64,000 bases of DNA, taken from positions 47,841 through 111,840 of the forward strand of contig CATOOV010000003.1 in assembly GCA_951801955.1 (NCBI GenBank), written 5' to 3'. Every line of letters starts with the position of its first letter. Within the stretch, counting starts at the first letter, position 1. The notes under the pieces were generated by a model that was not told the DNA's origin, ran no database searches, and saw nothing but the letters and a program-made list of their open reading frames with translations. Shown piece after piece: positions 1 to 7,971 of the stretch. The stretch comes from an uncultured Lachnospiraceae bacterium. GTDB taxonomy: Bacteria > Bacillota > Clostridia > Lachnospirales > Lachnospiraceae. Both the position numbers and the translations under genes were made by a program.

Positions 1-1184
1 AAAGCCTTACAAATACGGCTTGCCACCCTTCCCTCCTTGACTTCTGGAATGGTAAGGGCATTTCCTGCCGCTGAAACTACAAATGCATCACTGACATTGG
101 AATAAACTTTCCAGCGGTATACCCCGCAGGAATCACCTGTGACTGTCATATACATTCGAATAGACTTTGTAGTAATTTCCCCAATGGTTATCTGGTTATA
201 ACGGTTTAACTTGGAGAAATTTTTGCTGTTGGATTTTAATTCTGCGTCCTTCCAATTTCCAGAGGCATCCTTGTACTGGAACCTTACATTGGACGGAACC
301 TTCATTCCCACCGTGTCGCCATACCAATATACTTGGAATGTTTTCGTTGTCAACGCTTCATCCCAATCGTACTGGATCCAATGTTCTGTTCCTGCTGTCT
401 GCGGCCAATTTGCCCATCCAAGCCCTGTCCCTATGGAAGATCCCGTAGGTTCAAAATCAGAATTATTGATGCCGTCCAGATTTTCCCAATCAGAAGTATA
501 GTCAGAACTTGGCACTGCATAAACTGCCGCGTCTGTCAAATTTAAATCCGGGCTAGGCTCCTCCGGAGTCACAACGCTTGGTTTTGGAAAACTATCCGGC
601 ACGCTTCCTAAAAGTTTCCAATCCTTTACAGCAACTGCAACTTTTGTGTTTTGATTTTTTGCATGTTCCATGGTAACACGAATCTTAGACGCGGTAACAG
701 GCTCAAATTCGTATATTTTTTCTGTATTTGCTACAAAGGTCCAGGTTCCTTTCTTTACAACCTCTTTCCAACTGCCGTCTTTGGCTCCATATTCTATTTT
801 GATATTCGTTGGAACGACCACGCCGCCCCCATCATCATAAAACAAGATACTCGAACCAGTAATCTCTGCTTCCCGTTCCCCCAGATCATACATCATCCAC
901 TGGTCTTTGGTCTGCAAGTCTGGATCTCCATGTGCATTCCAAAAGGAATCCATATTTTCATCCGCAAAATTTTCAGCACCCATTCCATAGCCAACATAAT
1001 TGACAGAAGGCACTGAATAATCCCGAAGTGTTGGATTTTCCACATCTTCCCAGGATCTTCCCATATTTTCAATGTCTTGCTGCCCCTCGGCAAAAACTGA
1101 AATCGACGACGCAGGCAGTGAAGTAAACATCAGCGCTGCTGCCAACAGTAAGCTTACCATACCATGCAGTTTCTTAAATCCCAT
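1..1184 (-). CDS. Secreted protein with two discoidin-like (F5/8 type C) modules, partial
   Basis: Runs off the left edge, so only about the first 394 residues are visible. The ATG at 1184 follows a strong ribosome binding site (GGAAGGAGAG). Residues 1-33 are a signal peptide: lysines, then a LLLAAALMFTSLPAS core, cleaved near VFAEG. Two similar beta-sandwich modules follow, at about 48-195 (YGMGAENFADEN, SFWNAHGDP, WMMYDLG, KIRVTME) and 215-365 (DWENLDGINN, EHWIQYDW, SIRMYMT). Both have the pattern of F5/8 type C or CBM32-like carbohydrate-binding folds. In related bacteria such modules decorate large secreted glycoside hydrolases, so a catalytic domain may lie outside the window; that is inference. 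No enzyme activity can be assigned from this part. Confidence 0.8.
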   Translation of the reverse strand, partial: MGFKKLHGMVSLLLAAALMFTSLPASSISVFAEGQQDIENMGRSWEDVENPTLRDYSVPSVNYVGYGMGAENFADENMDSFWNAHGDPDLQTKDQWMMYDLGEREAEITGSSILFYDDGGGVVVPTNIKIEYGAKDGSWKEVVKKGTWTFVANTEKIYEFEPVTASKIRVTMEHAKNQNTKVAVAVKDWKLLGSVPDSFPKPSVVTPEEPSPDLNLTDAAVYAVPSSDYTSDWENLDGINNSDFEPTGSSIGTGLGWANWPQTAGTEHWIQYDWDEALTTKTFQVYWYGDTVGMKVPSNVRFQYKDASGNWKDAELKSNSKNFSKLNRYNQITIGEITTKSIRMYMTVTGDSCGVYRWKVYSNVSDAFVVSAAGNALTIPEVKEGRVASRICKA

Positions 1185-1211
1185 ATTCCTCTCTCCTTCC
1201 CGAAAAATCTT

Positions 1212-1240
1212 CATATACTTTCTCAGGATTATTTTAGCAA
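1212..1240 (-). promoter_or_regulatory. Candidate promoter for the secreted discoidin-like protein
   Basis: On the minus strand a TTGCTA -35 (1235-1240) and a TATATG -10 (1212-1217) are separated by 17 bases, placing the start of transcription shortly before the ribosome binding site of the gene starting at 1184. The rest of the 1185-1497 spacer shows no gene I can support. Confidence 0.4.
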
Positions 1241-1497
1241 ACTTTGGGATTATAAAAAATGAGACTTTTTTAAGATAATAGAATATTTTTAAGATGATAT
1301 CTCTCCCATGGTTCAAGAACGCCATCGGAATCATAGAATATTTGTTCTTATATTGGATTTTGGCATCGGAATCTTATTCGGAAAATTCTATGAACTCCCC
1401 GAATCTAAAAAATGAAAATGGAGGCGTTGTTACTGAATGAACTTTGCCTCCCATCAAAACAAATTTGCCTTGCCCACCGCCAAAAAAGGCGGATGCC

Positions 1498-2991
1498 TTA
1501 AGCATATGACAAGATAAATAAATAATAATTTTCCTTTTCATCCATGGAAAACTCCTGCAGCAAGGAAAATTCTTTGTGTAGACGAAGCTGCTTTTTCACA
1601 TAATTTTTTTCATTGCAGTACAGAAAAATTTTCCCCTTGTCCTTTAGCAATTCTGCCGCTTTCTCAAAAAATGCCTGATAAAACTTATTTTGTTCTTCCT
1701 GGCTCTTCCTTCCACGATCCGGCATATTGGTGATAATCTCGTCAAAGAGGTAGTTGTGTTGGAATCGGAAAAAATCACGATTAATATAATAAATTTCCTT
1801 ATGGGCCAACCTGGTATTTTCCTTTGCCTTCGCAATTGCCTCCCCAAAAATATCAATTCCATACATCATTTTTGCAGGGCAGAGCCAGTCTCTTTCAATC
1901 AGCATGGTTCCCACCCCGCAGAATGGATCCAGAATCTGCGCCCGTTCTACCATATATGGTTTTGCCAGCCTTGCAACCAATGCGGCATGCTCTGGTTTGA
2001 TGGATGCAGCAATTGTATGTCTGCGATAGGAAAACCGCTCCTTTTCAAATGTATACAGCTTCACCAAGGGCAGGAACTGACCTTGCCGATTCTCCAGCAG
2101 ACGAATTTCCACCTCATAATTGGAAGCAGAATTCTTTAGCTTTCCCCTGCTTTCCTGTTCCAGTGCAAATGCACATTTTTTTGCAAAAGCGCTGCGCTGC
2201 TCCAAAGACCTGGAACTGTGCACCCCCAGCCGAAAATAAAAGGCATCCTCCGTTTTATGCGCTTTTTGCAGCAGCTTCAGAAGATTCGATCCTGCAAGTG
2301 CTTTTGCAGCCTCTTTGGGGTCATCTGAAATTTTTCGGATATTCAACGCAAACAGCAATTCCCGATAAGTAGGAATTGCTAAAATTGGTTTTATATGGCT
2401 GGTAACCACTCGTACCCCGCTTTTTAAAATTGTAACCTGCCCCCCCTTGACCTGATTTGCCGTTATTTCCTGATACTGTTTTCCAGTAGTAAGAATTAAC
2501 TCCCAAGTATCATCATAACCGCAAAACTGATGTTTCTTATTGGAGGTACCCTTATTCACTAGTTTACGCAACGCTAAAAGTTCTTCACGGATGTGTTTTT
2601 CTTCCTCCTCTTTTGGCTGGTACTGCTCTAATTCCAACAGATGTCTCTCTAATCCCTCTATACATGAGGAATCATCCAATTCAGCCAAAGCTTTCAAGTA
2701 ATCACTTTTTACAAAACGCTGTGTCTCCTTCTCATATGCTTCAAACAGCACAGGCGCATTTTCCTTCTGTTTGAGCCTGCCCAGCACAATCGCTGTGTTC
2801 TTGCGCACTTTGGGATCGGAATGCCCCAACAGTCCTGCAAGGAGGCTGTAATCTCCCTGAAGGATGGAAACCAGTTCCTGTACAGCTTCCCTCTCTTTTA
2901 ATTCCTGTTTCAATGCAATCAGGTTTTCTCTTAGATCCTGCCCTGTTTTCAGACGCTCATATTTTTCTCCTACCATAAATTCTCCTGTCAT
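1498..2991 (-). CDS. HEAT-repeat protein with SAM-dependent RNA methyltransferase domain
   Basis: 497 residues. The N-terminal part (about 40-135) is helical and HEAT-like (LLGHSDPKVRKNTAIVLGRL). The C-terminal part (about 340-497) is a class I SAM-dependent methyltransferase of the RNA methylase (UPF0020/Trm11-like) type. Motif I is DPFCGVGTMLIE at 355-366, an acidic residue follows in MYGIDIF, and the motif IV position reads NMPDRG (422-427) where most N-methyltransferases have NPPY or NPPF. The region between (about 160-340) resembles the substrate-binding half of these enzymes. By family it probably modifies a guanine in tRNA or rRNA, but the exact target cannot be read. The start lies 3 bases after the stop of the amidase gene, so the two are probably co-transcribed. 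Confidence 0.8.
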   Translation of the reverse strand: MTGEFMVGEKYERLKTGQDLRENLIALKQELKEREAVQELVSILQGDYSLLAGLLGHSDPKVRKNTAIVLGRLKQKENAPVLFEAYEKETQRFVKSDYLKALAELDDSSCIEGLERHLLELEQYQPKEEEEKHIREELLALRKLVNKGTSNKKHQFCGYDDTWELILTTGKQYQEITANQVKGGQVTILKSGVRVVTSHIKPILAIPTYRELLFALNIRKISDDPKEAAKALAGSNLLKLLQKAHKTEDAFYFRLGVHSSRSLEQRSAFAKKCAFALEQESRGKLKNSASNYEVEIRLLENRQGQFLPLVKLYTFEKERFSYRRHTIAASIKPEHAALVARLAKPYMVERAQILDPFCGVGTMLIERDWLCPAKMMYGIDIFGEAIAKAKENTRLAHKEIYYINRDFFRFQHNYLFDEIITNMPDRGRKSQEEQNKFYQAFFEKAAELLKDKGKIFLYCNEKNYVKKQLRLHKEFSLLQEFSMDEKENYYLFILSYA

Positions 2992-2994
2992 TCT

Positions 2995-3804
2995 CTAGTT
3001 TGATTCCTTTGGCTCTTCCACCTGGTCTGTTTCCTTTCCATGCGTATCCAGATACTCCTGTACATCCTCCTTGAACCGATCCCATGCATCCTCATTTTTT
3101 ACATAATAAATGGGACATTCCTTTCCTGTCACATCGTAGTGGCGGATAATACTGTCCACTTTAAGGTTAAATTTTCCGCAGAGCCATGCGGTCAGCTCAA
3201 CCAGCGAATCGTAAGTCTCCTGGGTAAACTGCCCTGTTTCATCTTTATGGCAACACTCAATGGAGAGCGTGTCCACATTTCGGTCATTGGAAGCGTATGA
3301 CATTTCAGAACTTGGAATGCACTGGATAATTTCCCCTTCTGTCCCAACTACAAAATGGCTGCTCGCCTTGGTTTTCTGGGTATCCTTCAAACTCTCAAAA
3401 TAGCTGCGATTCTGTTTTGCAGTAGTTCCTGGGTTCGCAGTATAATGAACTACAATCCCCCGCACCTTCTCCAAGGCTGTCTGCGGTCTGGAATAGGGGT
3501 TGGGTGTCAAAAGATCCACATCAAAATCTGGCTCTTTTTCAATCACTTTCTGCTGAAATCCCTTCTTGGTTTTCTCTTCTGCCTTCTCTATCTTTTCTGT
3601 CTCTTCATAGGGTATGCTTTTCTGTGCCTGGACGGCATGGGGAGTTTCATCCCGTTGAAATAGTTTTGTCAATACAAACACAATCAATAATACTCCAACA
3701 CAGCACACTGCTGCACGTTTTACAATTTGAACTGTTCTCTGGCGTTTTTTACGGCGTTTTCTTGCCAGATATGCCTTCCGCCGTCTTCTCTCTTCACTCG
3801 TCAA
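2995..3804 (-). CDS. Membrane-anchored N-acetylmuramoyl-L-alanine amidase (Amidase_2/PGRP type)
   Basis: 269 residues. It has a very basic cytoplasmic tail (RRRRKAYLARKRRKKRQR), one membrane segment (about 30-46, AAVCCVGVLLIVFVLTKLF), a charged linker and a zinc-dependent amidase_2 domain (about 110-255). Zinc-ligand motifs visible are VVHYTA at the start, IIRHYDVTGKECP near the end, and the histidine of ASSHFVVG. By family it cleaves the bond between N-acetylmuramic acid and L-alanine in peptidoglycan, here outside the membrane. No ATG is available near the front. The reading frame opens with TTG at 3804, eight bases after GGAG, so a TTG start is likely. It lies directly upstream of the HEAT-methyltransferase gene. 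Confidence 0.85.
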   Translation of the reverse strand: MTSEERRRRKAYLARKRRKKRQRTVQIVKRAAVCCVGVLLIVFVLTKLFQRDETPHAVQAQKSIPYEETEKIEKAEEKTKKGFQQKVIEKEPDFDVDLLTPNPYSRPQTALEKVRGIVVHYTANPGTTAKQNRSYFESLKDTQKTKASSHFVVGTEGEIIQCIPSSEMSYASNDRNVDTLSIECCHKDETGQFTQETYDSLVELTAWLCGKFNLKVDSIIRHYDVTGKECPIYYVKNEDAWDRFKEDVQEYLDTHGKETDQVEEPKESN

Positions 3805-3865
3805 TGTAATCTCTCCGCTCTTTTACGGCAGGAACCATCATCCGCCTGCCAATTTTATATGTTAC

Positions 3866-3893
3866 AGTATACAACATTTTAACAGAAAAACAA
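3866..3893 (-). promoter_or_regulatory. Candidate promoter of the amidase gene
   Basis: Minus-strand TTGTTT (3888-3893) and TATACT (3866-3871) are 16 bases apart, 60-90 bases upstream of the TTG start at 3804. The spacer 3805-4038 holds no convincing gene. Confidence 0.4.
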
Positions 3894-4038
3894 TTAATAT
3901 TCTTTAAATTTTTTGTAAGAAAAAAGTAAGGACCTTCCTGTTTTCTCTTAAATAACTGTTTTACAAACGTATCATAGTGCCTCATTTACATTTGATAAAA
4001 CTACTTGTCTGTTTCTCAATGATACACTGCCATACCTG

Positions 4039-5322
4039 TCACAACCTCTCAAAATAATCTTTCATGCACAAGATTGCCTTTTCCAACATTTCATCCGTAT
4101 GCGCTAAGGACAAAAACATCGCTTCAAATTGTGCTGGCGCAAGGTAAAATCCATGCCCGATCATATAATTACAATACTGTGCAAAGGCTTGTGTATCAGA
4201 AGTCTTTGCCGTTTCATAATTGATCACCTGCTGGTCCGTAAAATACAGGCAGCCAAGAGAGCCTACATGATTGACCTGGCAAGGCATTCCGGCATCTTTG
4301 ACCAGTTGTTCTATCTTGCCATAAAACCAATCTCCTTTTTTGTTTAAATCATGGTAATACTCTGGATATTCCTTTAACAAAGTAAGTTGTGCGATACCTG
4401 CCGCCATTGCGACCGGATTTCCACTGAGGGTACCTGCCTGATAGACGCCCCCTAAAGGTGCAACCAATTCCATAATTTCACGTTTCCCGCCATATGCCCC
4501 CACAGGCATGCCGCCGCCGATAATTTTTCCAAATGTGGTAAGATCCGGCGTAACTTGATAATACCCCTGGGCGCCGTCTACTCCCAGACGGAACCCTGTA
4601 ATCACCTCATCAAAAATCAGCACGGCATGATATGTATCACAGATTTCCCTCAATCCTTCCAGAAACCCAGGCGCAGGGGGCACTACCCCCATATTTGCCG
4701 CTACGGGTTCCACAATCACTGCCGCAATTTCTTCCCCGCATCGCCCAAAATGCATTTTTACACTATCCAGATTATTATACTCTGCCAACAAGGTATCTTT
4801 GGCACAGCCTGCGGGAACTCCCAGGCTGTCCGGCATGCCTGCCGTCATGGCGCCAGACCCGGCATGTACCAGCAGCCCATCCGAATGCCCATGGTAACAG
4901 CCAGTAAATTTCACTATTTTATCCCGCCTGGTAAATCCCCGTGCCGCGCGAATGGCGCTCATAACTGCCTCCGTACCAGAATTTACCATGCGCACCATTT
5001 CTATGGAAGGAACCATGCCGCAGACCAGCTTTGCCATTTCAACCTCTGCGGCTGTGGCAGCGCCAAAACTCAGCCCATGCCTGCATGCTTCTACCACGCT
5101 TTCCACTACTTTTTCATGGCTATGTCCTAGGATCATAGGACCCCAGGAGCCAATAAAATCAATATAGCAATTTCCATCCTCGTCGTAAAGGCAGGCGCCC
5201 TTGGCACTCTGGATAAACCGAGGGGTACCGCCGATAGAGCCAAAGGCACGAACTGGGGAATTCACCCCACCTGGAATCACTTCCACTGCTTCCTGAAATA
5301 AGGTTTCTGACCTTGTTATCAC
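4039..5322 (-). CDS. hemL: Glutamate-1-semialdehyde 2,1-aminomutase
   Basis: 427 residues, the normal size. It converts glutamate-1-semialdehyde to 5-aminolevulinate using pyridoxal phosphate in the cytoplasm, the second step of the C5 tetrapyrrole route. Motifs seen: GGVNSPVRAF near the start, NSGTEAVMSAIR, GCYHGHSDGLL, LIFDEVITGFR, and TFGKIIGGGMPVGAYGG with the cofactor lysine near residue 265. The frame opens with GTG at 5322 behind AGGAGAG at good spacing. It is the last tetrapyrrole gene of the leftward run, after hemB, so hemA product and this enzyme can hand over substrate from the same transcript. Confidence 0.97.
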   Translation of the reverse strand: MITRSETLFQEAVEVIPGGVNSPVRAFGSIGGTPRFIQSAKGACLYDEDGNCYIDFIGSWGPMILGHSHEKVVESVVEACRHGLSFGAATAAEVEMAKLVCGMVPSIEMVRMVNSGTEAVMSAIRAARGFTRRDKIVKFTGCYHGHSDGLLVHAGSGAMTAGMPDSLGVPAGCAKDTLLAEYNNLDSVKMHFGRCGEEIAAVIVEPVAANMGVVPPAPGFLEGLREICDTYHAVLIFDEVITGFRLGVDGAQGYYQVTPDLTTFGKIIGGGMPVGAYGGKREIMELVAPLGGVYQAGTLSGNPVAMAAGIAQLTLLKEYPEYYHDLNKKGDWFYGKIEQLVKDAGMPCQVNHVGSLGCLYFTDQQVINYETAKTSDTQAFAQYCNYMIGHGFYLAPAQFEAMFLSLAHTDEMLEKAILCMKDYFERL

Positions 5323-5417
5323 TGTTTTTCTCTCCTATCTGTATTGTTCCGGCGCCAAGCACAGCCACGTAGTGGCATTTTATCCTTGTGCGCGTGCGCA
5401 TCCTGCCCGGAGGGCTT

Positions 5418-6401
5418 TTATCCAATCCTGCCCTCGTCCATATACTTAGCCAGCTCCATTGCAAAATATGTAAGGTAAATGTCTGTCCCTGCCCGATATG
5501 CGCTTGTGGCCATTTCACATAAAACCCCTGCCTCATCCATCCATCCTGCCTGGGATGCGGCTTTTACCATGGCATATTCCCCGCTGACAGAATACGACGC
5601 GATCGGAATAGTTGTTCTGTCCTTCACTTCCCGAATCAAATCCCCATAAGCCATGGCAGGCTTTACCATAATAATATCTGCCCCTTCCTCTACGTCCAGC
5701 ATGGCTTCCTTTAACGCTTCCCTGCGGTTGTGATAATCCATCTGATAAGATTTCCTGTCACCAAATGCCGGGGCAGAGCCTGCCGCATCCCGAAAAGGCC
5801 CATAGAAGGAGGAGGCGAATTTCACTGCATAAGACATAATGGGCACTGTTTCATATCCATGGCGGTCTAACATCCTGCGGATTGCAGATACCCGTCCGTC
5901 CATCATGTCCGAAGGCGCCACCAAATCAGCGCCTGCCTGCACCTGGGATAATGCTGTCTTTGCCAAAAGTTCTAACGTTTTGTCATTTTCCACCTCTTGC
6001 CCCTGCAACACGCCGCAGTGCCCATGGGAGGTGTATTCGCACATACATACATCCCCCATCAAATATAGTTCTGGACAGGCTTCTTTTGCCTTTCGAAATG
6101 CCTTCTGCACAATTCCATCCTCATCGTAAGCCCCGCTTCCCAATTCGTCTTTCTGTGACGGAATCCCAAAAAACATTACCGACGACACCCCAGCGTCCTG
6201 CAATTTTATCAGTTGTTCTTCCATCCGGTCCACACTGTAACGGTATTGTCCCGGCATAGAGGGAATTTCTTCTTTGAGATTACTGCCTTCCATAAGAAAC
6301 ATTGGATAAACCAAAGATGATTTATCCATTCTGGTTTCCCTTACCATCTTCCGCAGCACTGCATGTTTGCGCAGACGCCGCGGCCTATTGACTAATTCCA
6401 T
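5418..6401 (-). CDS. hemB: Delta-aminolevulinic acid dehydratase (porphobilinogen synthase)
   Basis: 327 residues. It condenses two 5-aminolevulinate molecules to porphobilinogen. The two Schiff-base lysine regions are visible: SYAVKFASSFYGPFRDAAGSAP and IIMVKPAMAYGDLIREV. The metal-site region reads DVCMCEYTSHGHCG, the cysteine-rich type expected for a zinc enzyme. The ATG at 6399-6401 overlaps the end of cobA-hemD by 10 bases and is preceded by GGAGGC, suggesting coupled translation. The 95-base spacer to hemL contains short GC-rich palindromes but no gene. Confidence 0.97.
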   Translation of the reverse strand: MELVNRPRRLRKHAVLRKMVRETRMDKSSLVYPMFLMEGSNLKEEIPSMPGQYRYSVDRMEEQLIKLQDAGVSSVMFFGIPSQKDELGSGAYDEDGIVQKAFRKAKEACPELYLMGDVCMCEYTSHGHCGVLQGQEVENDKTLELLAKTALSQVQAGADLVAPSDMMDGRVSAIRRMLDRHGYETVPIMSYAVKFASSFYGPFRDAAGSAPAFGDRKSYQMDYHNRREALKEAMLDVEEGADIIMVKPAMAYGDLIREVKDRTTIPIASYSVSGEYAMVKAASQAGWMDEAGVLCEMATSAYRAGTDIYLTYFAMELAKYMDEGRIG

Positions 6402-7930
6402 ACGTTCTGCCTCCTAAACCATATATCTGATTGTGCCATTTTTACACATGCATCCACCAGGCTGTCAATGGTGGCTTTTTCCGACACAACGGTGCGCATT
6501 CCCAGTTTCTTTGCCGCCGCCTCTGTCTGGACGCCAATGCAGACGGCATGTACCAGACTGTAATCCAACCCTTCTGTAGCTTTCGCAAAACCGTGGACTG
6601 TAGAGGCGCTGGTAAATACAGCCATGGAAATTTTTCCATTTTCAATCTGAGATTTTTCATCCATCCATTCAGAAGGGTTTTCATAGATCGTCTGGTAAAT
6701 GGGAAGATCTGTGATCTCCACATCCACACGTTTTTGTATTTCTTCGATCAATTGGGGATTTCCCTTCTCTGCCCTTGGAATCAAGATTTTGTCTTTCTCC
6801 CTACACACTTTACCTAACAAAATTCCCAGGTGCGCCCCGTCATAAACCTCTGGCATATGGTCACAGAGCAGACCGCGCGCCGCAAGTTCCTGCCTGGTTC
6901 CAGGTCCGATTGCGCAAAGCTTTGCTGTTCCAAGGGAACGGATATCTTTTCCTGCCTGCCGCAATTTGTCAAAAAACTGGCATACTCCTGCTGGAGAGGT
7001 AAATACCAGGTACTGGTAATCCGAAAGCCTTGCAAATTCCTCCCAAAGCCTTCGGTGGTCTGGAATGCACTCTGTACGGATCGCCGGAAGTTCTAATACT
7101 TCTGCCCCCAGGCTGCGTAATTTTGCACTGATGGTTCCGCTTCTGCCCTTTGGCCTTGTCACCAAAATTTTATTTCCAAAGAGGGGCAATCGTTCATACC
7201 ATTCAAACTCATTTCCCAATGTACAGACCTTCCCCACCAAAACAATTGCCGGGGTCTCGACGCCCTGCCGTTTTACTTCTATAGGTAAATGTTCCAAATC
7301 CGATAATATTTTTTTCTGCCCAGCCTTCGTCCCCTGCTGCAGGACAGCGGCAGGCATTTTGGGATCCATTCCGGCAGCAAGCAGCCCTTGGCAAATATCA
7401 GACAGCGCAGAAACACCCATAAGGAACACCAGCGTGCCTGACAGACGCACCAGCGCTTCAAAATCAAGCTGCAGCGGCTCATCTTTTTTCTTGTGTCCTG
7501 TAATTACATGTACCGAAGAGGCATATTCTCGATGGGTCACTGGAATCCCACAATACGCCGGCACTGCAAAGGCAGAGGTTACGCCTGGCACAACCTCAAA
7601 TGGGATTCCCTCTTTGGCAAGCAGCTCCAGTTCTTCGCCTCCTCTGCCAAACAAAAAGGGATCGCCACCCTTTAAGCGAACCACCCTTTTTCCCTGCTGT
7701 GCCTCCTTTAAAAGCGTCTGGTTGATCTGTTCCTGCGCCATCGTATGGGTTCCGGCACATTTCCCTGCGTCAACCTGTTTTGCATTTTGGGGGATAAGGC
7801 TTAGAATACTATCCCCCACCAATCGGTCATATACCACCACTTCTGCCCGTTTTAAAATTTCTTTTCCCTTTATGGTAAACAGTCCCAAGTCGCCGGGACC
7901 TGCACCTACCAGCCATACTTTTCCCTTCAT
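6392..7930 (-). CDS. cobA-hemD: Uroporphyrinogen-III C-methyltransferase / uroporphyrinogen-III synthase fusion
   Basis: 512 residues from the ATG at 7930, chosen because GGAAGG lies just upstream; a longer open frame to 8125 only overlaps the neighbouring gene. Residues 1-245 are the SAM uroporphyrinogen-III methyltransferase: VWLVGAGPGDLGLFT at the start, RLKGGDPFLFGRGGEE, PVTHREY, and a GxLVFLMGV segment. Residues about 255-512 are HemD, with NKILVTRPKGRSGTIS at its start, VFTSPAGV and VFTSASTVHGF. The chain therefore closes hydroxymethylbilane to uroporphyrinogen III and methylates it to precorrin-2, the branch to siroheme and cobalamin. This fusion is known in Clostridia. It sits between the TetM-Rae1 gene and hemB. 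Confidence 0.96.
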   Translation of the reverse strand: MKGKVWLVGAGPGDLGLFTIKGKEILKRAEVVVYDRLVGDSILSLIPQNAKQVDAGKCAGTHTMAQEQINQTLLKEAQQGKRVVRLKGGDPFLFGRGGEELELLAKEGIPFEVVPGVTSAFAVPAYCGIPVTHREYASSVHVITGHKKKDEPLQLDFEALVRLSGTLVFLMGVSALSDICQGLLAAGMDPKMPAAVLQQGTKAGQKKILSDLEHLPIEVKRQGVETPAIVLVGKVCTLGNEFEWYERLPLFGNKILVTRPKGRSGTISAKLRSLGAEVLELPAIRTECIPDHRRLWEEFARLSDYQYLVFTSPAGVCQFFDKLRQAGKDIRSLGTAKLCAIGPGTRQELAARGLLCDHMPEVYDGAHLGILLGKVCREKDKILIPRAEKGNPQLIEEIQKRVDVEITDLPIYQTIYENPSEWMDEKSQIENGKISMAVFTSASTVHGFAKATEGLDYSLVHAVCIGVQTEAAAKKLGMRTVVSEKATIDSLVDACVKMAQSDIWFRRQNVWN

Positions 7931-7971
7931 TGGCTTTTCCCTTCCTTTTTCACTTCCTTCTGGATAACACT

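Noticed and set aside
1471..1500. Terminator after the methyltransferase gene
   Set aside because: The CCGCC/GGCGG hairpin has only five pairs and no T-tract after it, so it is too weak to call.
3794..3985. 63-codon minus-strand frame between hemL and the amidase
   Set aside because: No ribosome binding site, low-complexity composition, and it overlaps the amidase promoter and start.
7065..7967. 300-codon plus-strand open frame opposite cobA-hemD
   Set aside because: It is antisense to a well-supported fusion enzyme and has proline/serine-rich composition typical of a shadow frame.
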